Origin: Holophagaceae bacterium
Lineage (GTDB): Bacteria > Acidobacteriota > Holophagae > Holophagales > Holophagaceae
Reading direction: 5' to 3'
Assembly: GCA_017859995.1 (NCBI GenBank)
Contig: JAFJUR010000001.1
Location: 1 to 52,784, forward strand
DNA: 52,784 bases
The notes under the pieces are model-generated. The model was not told where the DNA came from. It did no database searches and was given only the letters and a program-made list of their open reading frames with translations. Positions within the stretch are counted from its first letter, which is position 1. Each line of letters begins with the position of its first letter. The position numbers were made by a program, and so were the translations under genes. Shown piece after piece: positions 36,205 through 44,443 of this stretch.

Positions 36205-38295
36205 TCAGGCGGCGAGACGAAGGGTGACGAGCAGCCAGTCGATGAGCTTGATGCCCACGAAAGGGACGGCGAGGCCGCCGGCGCCGTAGAGCAGCAGGTT
36301 GCGCTGGAGCAGCTGGGCGGCCCCCACCGGACGGTAGGTCACGCCGCGGAGCGCCAGGGGGATGAGCGCCACGATGACAAGGGCGTTGAAGATCACCGCG
36401 GAGAGGATGGCGCTCTCCGGGCTGTGGAGCCGCATCACGTTCAGGGCGCCCAGGGCGGGATAGGTGGCCACGAAGGCCGCCGGAAGAATGGCGAAGTACT
36501 TGGCCACGTCGTTGGCGATGCTGAAGGTGGTCAGCGAGCCACGGGTCATGAGCATCTGCTTGCCGATCTCGACAATCTCGATGAGTTTCGTGGGGTTCGA
36601 ATCGAGGTCCACCATGTTCCCCGCTTCCTTGGCGGCCTGGGTGCCGCTGTTCATGGCCACGGCCACGTCGGCCTGGGCGAGGGCTGGCGCGTCATTGGTG
36701 CCGTCGCCCGTCATGGCCACCAGCCGGCCGCCGGCCTGGTACTCGCGGATGAGCTTGAGCTTGGCCTCGGGGGTGGCCTGGGCCAGGAAATCGTCCACCC
36801 CGGCTTCGGCCGCGATGGCGGCGGCCGTCAACGGGTTGTCGCCGGTGATCATGACGGTCTTGATGCCCATGCCGCGCAGCTCGGCGAATCGTTCCCTGAT
36901 GCCGCCCTTCACAATGTCCTTGAGCTGGATGACGCCCAGGGCGCGCGGCCCTTCGGCCACCACGAGCGGCGTCCCGCCTGCCATGGAGATCTGGTCGACG
37001 GTGCGCCGGAGGTCCTCTGGGAACTTGCCGCCCAGGCCCTGGACATGCTCCTCAATGGCCGAGGCCGCGCCCTTGCGGATTTGACGTTCGCCCAGGTTGA
37101 CCCCGCTCATCCGAGTCTGGGCGGTGAAGGGCACGAAGTGGGCGTCCAGGGCGTGGAGGTCCCGCTCCCGCAGGCCGTACTGATCCTTGGCCAGGACGAC
37201 GATGCTTCGCCCCTCGGGGGTCTCGTCGGCCAAAGAGGAAAGCTGGGCGGCGTCGGCGAGATGCGCGAGGTCGATCCCCTCTGTCGGAAGGAACGCCACG
37301 GCCTGGCGGTTGCCCAGGGTGATGGTGCCGGTCTTGTCGAGCAGCAGCACGTCCACATCCCCAGCTGCCTCCACGGCCCGGCCGGACGTGGCGATGACAT
37401 TGGCCTGGATCATGCGGTCCATGCCCGCGATGCCGATGGCGCTCAGCAGGCCGCCGATGGTGGTGGGAATGAGGCACACCAGCAGGGAGACGAGGACTGT
37501 CAGGCTCAACGGAAGGCCCTGCCCGGCTGCCTTGGCCGCGTAGATCGAGTACGGCAGCAGGGTGGCCGTGGCCAACAGGAAGATGATCGTGAGCCCCGCG
37601 AGAAGAATGTCCAGGGCGATCTCGTTGGGCGTCTTCTGGCGCTTGGCGCCTTCCACCATGGCGATCATGCGGTCGAGGAAACTCTCGCCAGGATTTGAGG
37701 AAATCCGGATGAGCAGCCAGTCCGAAAGCACGAGGGTACCCCCCGTGACGGCGGAGCGGTCCCCGCCGCTCTCCCGGATCACAGGCGCGCTCTCCCCCGT
37801 GATCGCGCTTTCGTTGACCGTCGCGACGCCCTCCACGACCTCCCCATCTCCCGGGATGGTGTCGCCGGCCTCCACGAGCACCAGATCATCGATGCGCAAG
37901 ACTGTGGCGCCGACGGTCTCCGAGGGCCCCGTCCGTTCCCGTCCGAGCAGGCGGCGCGCCTTCACATCCTTCTTCGAATTCCTCAAGGCATCCGCCTGGG
38001 CCTTGCCCCGGCCTTCCGCCATGGCCTCGGCAAAGTTGGCGAAGAGCAGGGTGAACCAGAGCCACAGCGAGATGGCCAGGATGAACGTCGGCCGTCCTTC
38101 GCCATGGCCGCCCAGAGCCTGGATCCACAGCCCCGTAGTGAAGGCGCTGCACACCCACACGGTGAACATGACCGGATTGCGGAGTTGATGGAGCGGATTG
38201 AGCTTCCGGAGCGCATCGACCGCCGCGCGCCGCACGATGCGGGATTCAAACAGGGGGCGGGCCTGGATCGCTTGCCGGGTATGGGAAACCACCAT
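36205..38295 (-). CDS. kdpB: potassium-transporting P-type ATPase subunit KdpB
   Basis: A 696-aa class IA P-type ATPase. The phosphorylated Asp is D320 in [15 protein letters not shown] lies at 167-170 in the actuator domain, and [13 protein letters not shown] plus [14 protein letters not shown] are the ATP and hinge motifs. I take ATG 38293-38295 (MVVSHTRQ), next to AAGGAGG; the GTG codon directly after it has better spacing and is an equal alternative, while an upstream TTG at 38307 overlaps the ribosome site. Confidence 0.97.
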   Translation of the reverse strand: MVVSHTRQAIQARPLFESRIVRRAAVDALRKLNPLHQLRNPVMFTVWVCSAFTTGLWIQALGGHGEGRPTFILAISLWLWFTLLFANFAEAMAEGRGKAQADALRNSKKDVKARRLLGRERTGPSETVGATVLRIDDLVLVEAGDTIPGDGEVVEGVATVNESAITGESAPVIRESGGDRSAVTGGTLVLSDWLLIRISSNPGESFLDRMIAMVEGAKRQKTPNEIALDILLAGLTIIFLLATATLLPYSIYAAKAAGQGLPLSLTVLVSLLVCLIPTTIGGLLSAIGIAGMDRMIQANVIATSGRAVEAAGDVDVLLLDKTGTITLGNRQAVAFLPTEGIDLAHLADAAQLSSLADETPEGRSIVVLAKDQYGLRERDLHALDAHFVPFTAQTRMSGVNLGERQIRKGAASAIEEHVQGLGGKFPEDLRRTVDQISMAGGTPLVVAEGPRALGVIQLKDIVKGGIRERFAELRGMGIKTVMITGDNPLTAAAIAAEAGVDDFLAQATPEAKLKLIREYQAGGRLVAMTGDGTNDAPALAQADVAVAMNSGTQAAKEAGNMVDLDSNPTKLIEIVEIGKQMLMTRGSLTTFSIANDVAKYFAILPAAFVATYPALGALNVMRLHSPESAILSAVIFNALVIVALIPLALRGVTYRPVGAAQLLQRNLLLYGAGGLAVPFVGIKLIDWLLVTLRLAA

Positions 38296-38317
38296 GGCCT
38301 CCTTCAAGAGGGGTCGA

Positions 38318-38455
38318 TTATCGAGACAGGGACATGCCGAGCGTGAGCAGGAGAGGCGCGATCAACATGACAAGAAGCAACTGGAACCAAGGGTTCCGCG
38401 GAACGGCGGCAGGCCGTTCGCCAGCGGAGTCCGAGTGGGGGCGTGAACCAACCAC
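38318..38455 (-). CDS. 45-aa single-helix membrane ORF between kdpA and kdpB
   Basis: It starts with GTG nine bases after the kdpA stop, with a GAGG ribosome site overlapping that stop, and ends 22 bases before kdpB. Residues 1-22 are hydrophilic and basic ([20 protein letters not shown]), and 23-43 are a membrane helix ([20 protein letters not shown]). It fills the only sizeable gap (168 bases) within the kdp structural genes. I recognise no family. It could be an additional small subunit or regulator of the Kdp complex; a chance ORF cannot be excluded. Confidence 0.5.
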   Translation of the reverse strand: MVGSRPHSDSAGERPAAVPRNPWFQLLLVMLIAPLLLTLGMSLSR

Positions 38456-38463
38456 GGCGCGCC

Positions 38464-40161
38464 TCAATGCATCGACAGGTGCTCGGCGATGGGGCCGAGC
38501 GCCAGGGCTGGGATGAAGGTCAAGGCGCCCACCAGCAGCACGACTCCGATCAGAACCCCGACAAACAGTGGCGTGTGCGTGGGAAGGGTTCCGAGGCCCT
38601 CGGGCGTGTGCTTCTTCTGGACGAGGGACCCGGCCATCGCCATGACGGGCCAGATGACGCCGAAGCGGCCCAGGAGCATGGCGGTGGCGAGCCCGTAGTT
38701 GTAGAAGGGGGTATTGGCTGCCAGTCCGCCGAAGGAGCTTCCGTTGTTGTTGGCGGCGCTGCTCCAGGCGTAGAGGATCTGGCTGAACCCATGGGGCCCC
38801 GGGTTGCTGACGGAAGCGGTGGCCGCAGGCGTCAGCACGGTGACGGCGGAGCCGATCAACACCGCGGCGCAGGGGAGGAGAATGGCGAGGGAAGCCATCT
38901 TCATGTCGAAGGCCTCCACCTTTTTCCCGAGGTACTCCGGTGTCCGGCCCACCATGAGTCCGCTGATGAAGACGCCCACCAGGACGAACATCAACATGCC
39001 GTACAGGCCCGAACCGACACCTCCGAACACCACCTCGCCGAGCTGCATGAGCAGCATGGGCACGAGACCTCCCAAGGGCGTGAAGGAATCGAGCATCGCA
39101 TTCACGGACCCGTTCGACGCGGCGGTGGTGGCGGTGGCCCACAGGGCGGAACCGCCCGCGCCGAAGCGGACCTCCTTCCCCTCCATGTTGCCGCTGGCCT
39201 GGGACAGGGTGGCTGCCTGAGTGGCGGCCGCACTCGACAGACGCGGATTGCCCCGCAGCTCTGCCTGGGTGCACACAGTCAGGGCCAGAACGAAGATGGC
39301 GCCCATGGCGGCGAGGAGGGCCCAGCCCTGGCGGCGGTCCTTGACCATGCGTCCGAAGGAGGCGCACAGGCCGGCGGGAATCAGCAGGAGACTCAAGGTC
39401 TGGGCGAAATTCGACAAGGGCGTGCTGTTCTCGAAGGGGTGCGCGCCGTTCACGCCGAAGAAACCGCCGCCGTTGGTTCCCAGCATCTTGATGGCGATCT
39501 GCGACGCGGCGGGGCCCATGGCCAACACCTGCCCGCCGCTGGTGCGGACGTAGGCGCTGAAATTCTGGATGACGCCTTGGGACACCAGGAACAGGGCAAA
39601 CACGAACGAAAGAGGCAACAGGATGTAGAGGGTGCTTCGGACCAGATCCACCCAGGCGTTGCCCAGTCCCGCGGCGCTCCGCCGCGTGAGCCCCCGGATG
39701 AACGCCGTCAGCACGGCGATGCCCGTGGCGGCGGAAAGGAAGTTCTGCACCGCGAGGCCCAGCATCTGGGTGAGGTAGCTGAGGGTGCTCTCGCCGGAAT
39801 AGGTCTGCCAATTGGTGTTGGTGATGAAGCTCACCGCCGTGTTGATGGACAGGTCGGTGGCCACGTTGCCCATCCCCTCAGGGTTCAAGGGCAGGGCGGC
39901 CTGGGTTTTCATCAGCAGGAACACGGCGCCCAGTCCGACCAGCTTGATGAGCGTGATGGACCAGGCGTAGGCCTTCCACCCCATGTCCTCCTGGGATCGG
40001 ACGCCCATGAGGCGATACAGGCCCCGTTCCACTGGGCCCAGTACGGGATGCAGGAAAGTCCACTCCCCCTCCAGGACTTTCGCCATGTAGGCACCCAGCG
40101 GGAAAGCCAAAGCGAGAAGGACGGCCAGGAAGGCAAGATTCTGGATCCAGGCATGGCTCAT
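38464..40161 (-). CDS. kdpA: potassium-transporting ATPase subunit KdpA
   Basis: A 565-aa ion-channel-like subunit of the superfamily of K+ transporters. Selectivity-filter segments are visible: [44 protein letters not shown] and [14 protein letters not shown]. The length is standard. Its ATG overlaps the kdpF stop by three bases, coupling the two. Confidence 0.97.
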   Translation of the reverse strand: MSHAWIQNLAFLAVLLALAFPLGAYMAKVLEGEWTFLHPVLGPVERGLYRLMGVRSQEDMGWKAYAWSITLIKLVGLGAVFLLMKTQAALPLNPEGMGNVATDLSINTAVSFITNTNWQTYSGESTLSYLTQMLGLAVQNFLSAATGIAVLTAFIRGLTRRSAAGLGNAWVDLVRSTLYILLPLSFVFALFLVSQGVIQNFSAYVRTSGGQVLAMGPAASQIAIKMLGTNGGGFFGVNGAHPFENSTPLSNFAQTLSLLLIPAGLCASFGRMVKDRRQGWALLAAMGAIFVLALTVCTQAELRGNPRLSSAAATQAATLSQASGNMEGKEVRFGAGGSALWATATTAASNGSVNAMLDSFTPLGGLVPMLLMQLGEVVFGGVGSGLYGMLMFVLVGVFISGLMVGRTPEYLGKKVEAFDMKMASLAILLPCAAVLIGSAVTVLTPAATASVSNPGPHGFSQILYAWSSAANNNGSSFGGLAANTPFYNYGLATAMLLGRFGVIWPVMAMAGSLVQKKHTPEGLGTLPTHTPLFVGVLIGVVLLVGALTFIPALALGPIAEHLSMH

Positions 40162-40250
40162 TGGAAGGACTCCGGGCTGAGGAGGGCGAAGGCGAGGTAG
40201 GCCAGCAGGCCGAGCGCCAGCAGGGCGGCGATGAACAGGGCAGGTGTCAT
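40158..40250 (-). CDS. kdpF: KdpF small subunit
   Basis: A 30-aa peptide, almost entirely one membrane helix: it opens [20 protein letters not shown] and closes [10 protein letters not shown]. Size, hydrophobicity and position directly ahead of kdpA identify KdpF, which stabilises the KdpABC complex in the membrane. GGAG lies five bases ahead of the ATG, and its stop overlaps the kdpA start. Confidence 0.9.
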   Translation of the reverse strand: MTPALFIAALLALGLLAYLAFALLSPESFQ

Positions 40251-40263
40251 GGTTGCTCCAGGG

Positions 40264-40443
40264 CTAGTCGCCGAAGAATTGCGCAAGGATCCAGGCCATC
40301 AAGGGGAACCACATGACCGCCAAGGCCAAGGCGGCCTCTCCTGTCCGCTTCGAGTCGTGGCGGCCGACCTCCCGCGCCATCCGGGTCCCCAACCACCCCA
40401 TGAAGGCGGCGAGAGGCAGGAACCACGGCATGAGCAGGCGCAT
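40264..40443 (-). CDS. 59-aa membrane ORF between the porin gene and kdpF
   Basis: It starts 15 bases after the porin stop and ends 13 bases before kdpF. Two hydrophobic segments (about 2-20, LLMPWFLPLAAFMGWLG, and 37-56, AALALAVMWFPLMAWILAQF) flank a basic loop (REVGRHDSKRTGE), so two helices with a charged turn are likely. No strong ribosome site is visible; coupling to the porin gene is possible. No family recognised. The tight packing within the kdp operon argues for a real gene. Confidence 0.6.
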   Translation of the reverse strand: MRLLMPWFLPLAAFMGWLGTRMAREVGRHDSKRTGEAALALAVMWFPLMAWILAQFFGD

Positions 40444-40458
40444 GGGAAGGATCCAAGG

Positions 40459-41811
40459 TCAGAGCTTCACAAGAAGGGCCAGGTTGAGGCGGCTTTCGGT
40501 CTTGCGGAGATCAGGGGCCCAGCCGGCCACCGCGGAGCCCAGAGGGCCCTGGTTGCCGCCCGGAGGCGTGATGCCGTTTTCGCCGGCGAAATAGGGCACG
40601 CTGGCGCCCCGCCGGTTGAACTCACCGCGAAAGGTGATGTATTGGCTGGGCATGTAGTCATAGGTCACCGAGCAGTCCCACGCGTGGAAGGGGTCGCCCG
40701 GGTTGGCCGTGAAGTAGGGGGTTCCTGAGGCCGCGGTGGCCCCATTGATCGGAGGCATCAGGACAAGGTACCGGCCGGGATTCGTGATGGCGCCGCCGCC
40801 GATGGTGATGGCGTGACGGTCGTGGGCGAACCAGAACCGGTTGTAGAGCATCCAGCCGGCGAAATACTGTTTGGGTTCGGCGGCGGTCCCGGATCGACTC
40901 ACCCCGCCGCCCTGCTCGTCGCCCAGATCGAACGTGAAGGTCGCGGCCATCTTGCCAAGGAAGGACTCGGGCTGGTCGTAGTACTTCCACTGGATGCTGT
41001 TGTCTGTGTGGCGGCGGGTGCGCTTCTGGTTGCCCAGCGTGTCAGCGCCCAGGAAATAGTTGTTCGAGATGACATTCAGGTTGCCCGAGGGGCGCCAGTT
41101 GAGGGACGCGCCGATGCCGGGGGTGTTGTTGAAGGTGTTGTAGGACTGCCAGCCGTTGACGAGCCAAAGCTCCAGCTTCAGCTTGTCCGTCGGGAACACC
41201 TGCAGGCGCAGGCCATTGAAGAACCAGGGCGTGTTCGCGGAGACATACGAGGGCTGATAGGCCCAGTTGTCGAAGTTGTAGTAGCTGAAGAGCCCGATGT
41301 AGGACATGAAGATGCCCGCATCGAGGTTGACGCCGTTCAGCGCGTCCCAGTGGTAGCCGCCGTAGGCCTCGGAGAGGTAGCGGTAGGCGTTGTCCGCCTG
41401 CCATTGGCCGCGGCTGGGGCTCGCGTCGTTGCGGGGCGTCATCGAGGAATACATCCCGAACTGGGTCATGACGCGGCCCCGGACGTTGTCCCAGTGGAAA
41501 TCGCCGCCGAGGCCCAACTGCTGCACCTGGACCTCATTCGTCCGGCCCGTCTCACAGGAGCCCACCAGGGTGTGGTCCTTGGGATGGTTGAAGCTGTAGA
41601 CCGCATTGACGTCGGCCCGGAATTCACCCGTGAAGTACTTCGAATCGATCACGGACTCCTTCGTGCGGGGATTCCCGTTGAGCCAGGTGAAGTCGGCGAA
41701 GGCGAACGGTTCGGCGGCCTTCGCCGGCCCGGAGGTGACCGGCGCCTGGATCGGCGCCTGAGCCAGCGCCGGCAGGCTGGCCAACGCACACAGGAGAAGG
41801 GACCATTTCAT
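40459..41811 (-). CDS. outer-membrane porin (BBP2-like) leading the kdp operon
   Basis: A 450-aa exported beta-barrel: signal peptide 1-18 (LLLCALASLPALAQA), then strands rich in alternating aromatic residues, such as GLGGDFHWDNVRGRVMTQFG, the NFDNWAYQPSYVSANTPWFF block and FPTDKLKLELWLVNGWQSY, and a final strand ending in LLVKL. This matches the outer-membrane beta-barrel family typical of acidobacteria. GGAG lies near the ATG. As first gene of the kdp operon it is probably induced with the pump and may let K+ cross the outer membrane; that role is inferred from position only. Confidence 0.85.
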   Translation of the reverse strand: MKWSLLLCALASLPALAQAPIQAPVTSGPAKAAEPFAFADFTWLNGNPRTKESVIDSKYFTGEFRADVNAVYSFNHPKDHTLVGSCETGRTNEVQVQQLGLGGDFHWDNVRGRVMTQFGMYSSMTPRNDASPSRGQWQADNAYRYLSEAYGGYHWDALNGVNLDAGIFMSYIGLFSYYNFDNWAYQPSYVSANTPWFFNGLRLQVFPTDKLKLELWLVNGWQSYNTFNNTPGIGASLNWRPSGNLNVISNNYFLGADTLGNQKRTRRHTDNSIQWKYYDQPESFLGKMAATFTFDLGDEQGGGVSRSGTAAEPKQYFAGWMLYNRFWFAHDRHAITIGGGAITNPGRYLVLMPPINGATAASGTPYFTANPGDPFHAWDCSVTYDYMPSQYITFRGEFNRRGASVPYFAGENGITPPGGNQGPLGSAVAGWAPDLRKTESRLNLALLVKL

Positions 41812-41864
41812 CGAAGCTCCAACACCGGCTCACCGGCCAGTCGAAGCAGAATGAGCTTCGGGAC

Positions 41865-41913
41865 ATTAGGGCCGCGTTAGGGTTTGGACGGTGGGCGTTA
41901 GGATTTTGTTAGT
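41865..41913 (-). promoter_or_regulatory. kdpE box: candidate KdpE binding region: four phased hexamers
   Basis: ATTAGG (41865), GTTAGG (41876), GTTAGG (41897) and GTTAGT (41908) start 11, 21 and 11 bases apart, i.e. two direct-repeat pairs at helical spacing. OmpR-family regulators such as KdpE bind paired direct repeats with about 11-bp period. The site lies 54-102 bases upstream of the first operon gene, where an activator would sit. Confidence 0.6.
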
Positions 41914-41921
41914 AACCCACG

Positions 41922-41959
41922 CTGCGCCGGGCGATCTTGGCTGCGCCGGGCGATCTTGG
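41922..41959. repeat. perfect 19-bp tandem duplication
   Basis: CTGCGCCGGGCGATCTTGG occurs twice without a gap at 41922-41940 and 41941-41959, just upstream of the phased kdp hexamers. A related GCGATCTT occurs again near 42320. Role unknown; it looks like a recent slippage duplication. Confidence 0.9.
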
Positions 41960-42130
41960 AGAGACCCCTTGGTCTGGGCCGCCTGAGGGGTTCTGACCGC
42001 CTCGGTCGACGCTTCCACAAGGAACGGAGAGGGCGACGGCATGATGTGGGCCCCGGTCCCGGCCCCTTTCAGTCATCAGCGGCTGGATGTCGGTCGAATG
42101 AAGCCAGACAGATTCAGAACCAGGTTTTGA

Positions 42131-42173
42131 TCTGCGGTCTGATCGCCCCAATCAGGCAGAGGTGCGTTTTTTT
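42131..42173 (+). terminator. terminator-like hairpin with T7 tract
   Basis: TCTGC (42131-42135) and CTGAT (42139-42143) pair with ATCAG (42151-42155) and GCAGA (42156-42160), with a 3-base bulge, followed six bases later by seven Ts (42167-42173). No plus-strand gene ends here, so it may terminate an unannotated small RNA or transcript start-region. Confidence 0.4.
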
Positions 42174-42257
42174 GGGCTGGTCCCTTGGGCGAAACGCGCG
42201 GTGCTCGGGGCACGCCTTCGGGCCTGGCCAGGCGGCGAGGGAGGAGAGACGTGGCCG

Positions 42258-42271
42258 GATTCTCGAGAATC
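42258..42271. repeat. 14-bp perfect palindrome
   Basis: GATTCTCGAGAATC reads the same on both strands. It lies in the gene-free middle of the kdp-dcw spacer and could be a binding site for an unknown dimeric regulator. Confidence 0.5.
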
Positions 42272-42469
42272 TGGGCTCCCCGGACAGCTGGCGGGTCGAA
42301 AAAAAGCGAAACCTTGATCGGCGATCTTCCTCCGCGGAACCAGGCCAGGCCGGCGAGAACGTGGCCGCGAGGTCATGAATTTCGCCATTCTCGATGAGAA
42401 TCGCCAGGTTATGCGTCGATTTCGCTTTTATTTCCGCTTGTTGCCTTTCTGGGTCTTTCTAGACTTTGA

Positions 42470-42514
42470 AGTGGTTCTCAGTGGAGAAAAGTGGTTCGAA
42501 GTGGATCAAAGTGG
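42470..42514 (+). promoter_or_regulatory. MraZ operator: five AGTGG boxes at 10-bp period
   Basis: AGTGG starts at 42470, 42480, 42490, 42500 and 42510, each separated by five other bases. MraZ proteins bind short G-rich direct repeats (TGGGN in E. coli, AAAGTGG-type in mollicutes) spaced by one helical turn upstream of their own gene. The array ends 53 bases ahead of mraZ. A weak -10-like TAGACT (42460-42465) lies directly upstream, so bound MraZ would cover the transcription start. Confidence 0.85.
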
Positions 42515-42567
42515 TCTCGCTCCGGTTCGTTCTCTCCGTTTGGGTAACTGGTTGAAAGGCGTTACCG

Positions 42568-43044
42568 GTGCTGCGACTTCGCGGAAACTCACCGGCCACG
42601 GTGGATGAGAAGGGGCGTCTGAAGCTCCCCACATCCTTCAAGGCCGAGCTGGAATCCTTCGCCCAGGGCGAGGGGAGCGGAGCCCTGGCCGGCACCCTGC
42701 GGCACTACCTCACCTCCCTGGACGGGCGGTCGGCCCGGCTCTATCCCCTGCCGGTCTGGGAGGCCATCGAAGCCCGCCTGGCGGCCCTGCCGTCCACCAG
42801 CCCCGCCAAGCGCAAGTTCCTGGAGACCACCGCCTACTTCGGCAGCGAAGTGGAGCCCGACGCCCAGGGCCGCTTCGTCATCCCGCCCATCCTCCGCGAA
42901 GCCGCGCAGCTCACCGGCGAAGTCGCGGTGCTCGGGCAGATGGACCACCTGGCCCTGTGGAACAAGGCCGGCTTCGAGCGCCGCCTGGCGGCGGAACCGC
43001 TGGGCGCCGACGACCTCGCCCAGCTCGCGGACCTGGGGATCTGA
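42568..43044 (+). CDS. mraZ: MraZ, transcriptional regulator of the dcw cluster
   Basis: A 158-aa AbrB-like protein with two SpoVT/AbrB-type repeats: RGNSPATVDEKGRLKLPTSFK near the start and EPDAQGRFVIPPILRE near 93-108. GTG start at 42568 with AAAGG eight bases ahead; the N-terminal MLRLRGNS replaces the usual MFRGNS. It sits behind the five-box operator and presumably represses or tunes the cluster. Its stop overlaps the rsmH start (TGATG). Confidence 0.95.
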   Translation: MLRLRGNSPATVDEKGRLKLPTSFKAELESFAQGEGSGALAGTLRHYLTSLDGRSARLYPLPVWEAIEARLAALPSTSPAKRKFLETTAYFGSEVEPDAQGRFVIPPILREAAQLTGEVAVLGQMDHLALWNKAGFERRLAAEPLGADDLAQLADLGI

Positions 43045-44009
43045 TGATGACCGCCCAGCCCCCCGTCCATGTCCCCGTGCTGCTCCAGGAGGTCCTCGAC
43101 AACCTGGTGCTGCCGCCCGCGGCGCGGATCCTCGACCTCACCCTCGGCCTCGGCGGCCACGCGGAAGCCCTGCTGGCGCGGGCCGACGGCCAGTCCCGCT
43201 ACCTGGGCGTGGACCGCGACCCCGAAGCCCGCGACCTGGCGCGTCAGCGCCTGGGCGCGGACGCCCGGCTCACCATCCTGCCCGGCACCTACGAGGACCT
43301 GTGGGAGAACGCCTCGTTCCTCGCCTGGCGGACGGCGGAGGCCCCCGGCGGGTTCGACGCGATCCTGGCCGACCTCGGGGTGTCCACCCTGCAGCTGCGC
43401 AGCCCCGGAAGGGGCTTCAGCTTCCGGGACGAAGGGCCCCTCGACATGCGGATGGATCCTGAGCACGGCCTCTCCGCCCGCGCCTGGATCGCCGAGCAGA
43501 CCGATGAGAGCCTCGCCGACGCCATCTACCATTACGGCGAAGAGCGCGCCAGCCGGCCCATCGCCCGGGCCATCCTCCGGGCCCTGCAGGACGGCCGCCT
43601 GGAGACCACCCACGACCTGGCCCAGGCCGTCTACCGGGTCATCCCCAGGGAGCCCGCCAAGCGGAAGGGCCACAGCGACCCCGCCACCCGCACCTTCCAG
43701 GCCATCCGCATCGCCGTCAACGGCGAGCTCGACCGGCTGGCCGCCGCCCTGGAGGCCGCCGTCGGCCACCTCCGCCCCGGCGGGCGCCTGGCGGTCATCA
43801 GCTTCCACAGCCTCGAGGACCGCATCGTCAAGCAGACCCTGCGCCGCCTCGCGGGCATCTACGACGGCCCGGGCCGCACGGCCCCGGTCGAGCTCCCCCG
43901 CATCGTGAAGCTCATCCACGCCGGCGGCCTCGCACCCAGCGACGCCGAAGCCGCCGCGAATCCCCCCTCCCGGTCCGCCCGCCTGCGCGTGGCGGAACGG
44001 CTCGCCTGA
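43044..44009 (+). CDS. rsmH: 16S rRNA (cytosine(1402)-N4)-methyltransferase RsmH
   Basis: A 321-aa SAM-dependent methyltransferase acting on 16S rRNA C1402. HVPVLLQEVLDNLV, DLTLGLGGHAEALL (SAM loop), VDRDPEA, ADLGVSTLQL and VISFHSLEDRIVKQ are the family motifs. Two adjacent in-frame ATGs exist (43044, 43047); the first overlaps the mraZ stop. Confidence 0.97.
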   Translation: MMTAQPPVHVPVLLQEVLDNLVLPPAARILDLTLGLGGHAEALLARADGQSRYLGVDRDPEARDLARQRLGADARLTILPGTYEDLWENASFLAWRTAEAPGGFDAILADLGVSTLQLRSPGRGFSFRDEGPLDMRMDPEHGLSARAWIAEQTDESLADAIYHYGEERASRPIARAILRALQDGRLETTHDLAQAVYRVIPREPAKRKGHSDPATRTFQAIRIAVNGELDRLAAALEAAVGHLRPGGRLAVISFHSLEDRIVKQTLRRLAGIYDGPGRTAPVELPRIVKLIHAGGLAPSDAEAAANPPSRSARLRVAERLA

Positions 44010-44021
44010 ACGAGGTCCCCC

Positions 44022-44387
44022 ATGGCCACCGGAACCCTGCCGAACGCCTCCTCCACCCGCATGGTGGAGAGCGAGGGCATCCTCCGCATGCTGCTGCTGG
44101 TGCTGGCCCTGGCCATGCCCCTGGGCACGCTCGCCTACCTGAAGATCCAGAGCACCCGCATGAGCTACGCCATGGGTGAGATCAAGGAGCGCATCCGCAA
44201 GGAGGAGGAGTTCCAGCGCAAGCTCATGCTGGAACGCAGCCGCTACCAGCGCGAGGAGGAGGTCCAGGTCTACGCCCAGAAGGCGGGGCTCCAGCCCCGG
44301 AAGCAGGGGCACCTCATCCGGCGCTCCTTCACGGCGGAAGATCAGCGCATCGCCAAGCTCCGTCCGGTCTCGTCCGAGGCGCTGTAG
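44022..44387 (+). CDS. ftsL: FtsL-like cell-division protein
   Basis: A 121-aa bitopic protein: a short cytoplasmic N-terminus, one helix (about 21-40, LRMLLLVLALAMPLGTLAYL), then a charged coiled-coil (about 45-80, MGEIKERIRKEEEFQRKLML and on). Size, topology and place between rsmH and ftsI identify the FtsL/DivIC position of the divisome, although FtsL sequences are too variable for motif proof. Confidence 0.8.
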   Translation: MATGTLPNASSTRMVESEGILRMLLLVLALAMPLGTLAYLKIQSTRMSYAMGEIKERIRKEEEFQRKLMLERSRYQREEEVQVYAQKAGLQPRKQGHLIRRSFTAEDQRIAKLRPVSSEAL

Positions 44388-44411
44388 GCTGTAGGCTGGG
44401 GCTGTAGCCCC
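44381..44411. repeat. GCTGTAG heptamer repeats and small hairpin after ftsL
   Basis: GCTGTAG (44381-44387, including the ftsL stop), GCTGTAG (44388-44394), GCTGGG (44395-44400) and GCTGTAG (44401-44407) form a heptamer array. GGGGC-TGTA-GCCCC (44398-44411) folds into a hairpin. Confidence 0.75.
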
Positions 44412-44443
44412 TCGTCACCGCTCCATCCAGCCCCGGCCATCCC

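Larger units (their letters stand above)
41812..42567. other. 756-bp regulatory spacer between the kdp and dcw operons
   Basis: The two operons diverge from here. The left part holds the kdp control repeats (41865-41913) and a 19-bp tandem duplication, the right end the MraZ boxes. The middle (about 41960-42460) has several possible stems and T-runs (42131-42173, 42167-42173, 42258-42271) but no open frame with convincing codon use, ribosome site or family match. Confidence 0.5.

Noticed and set aside
41956-42378. A 140-codon plus-strand frame in the kdp-dcw spacer
   Set aside because: No ribosome site, low-complexity Arg/Gly-rich product, and overlap with a terminator-like hairpin.
41940-42470. 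RNase P RNA, which I looked for upstream of mraZ because of the structured non-coding look
   Set aside because: The conserved GAGGAAAGTCC and ACAGAACCCGGC blocks are absent on both strands.
42375-42608. A 77-codon plus-strand frame ahead of mraZ
   Set aside because: It runs through the MraZ boxes and into mraZ out of frame; the hydrophobic look comes from the T-rich promoter region.
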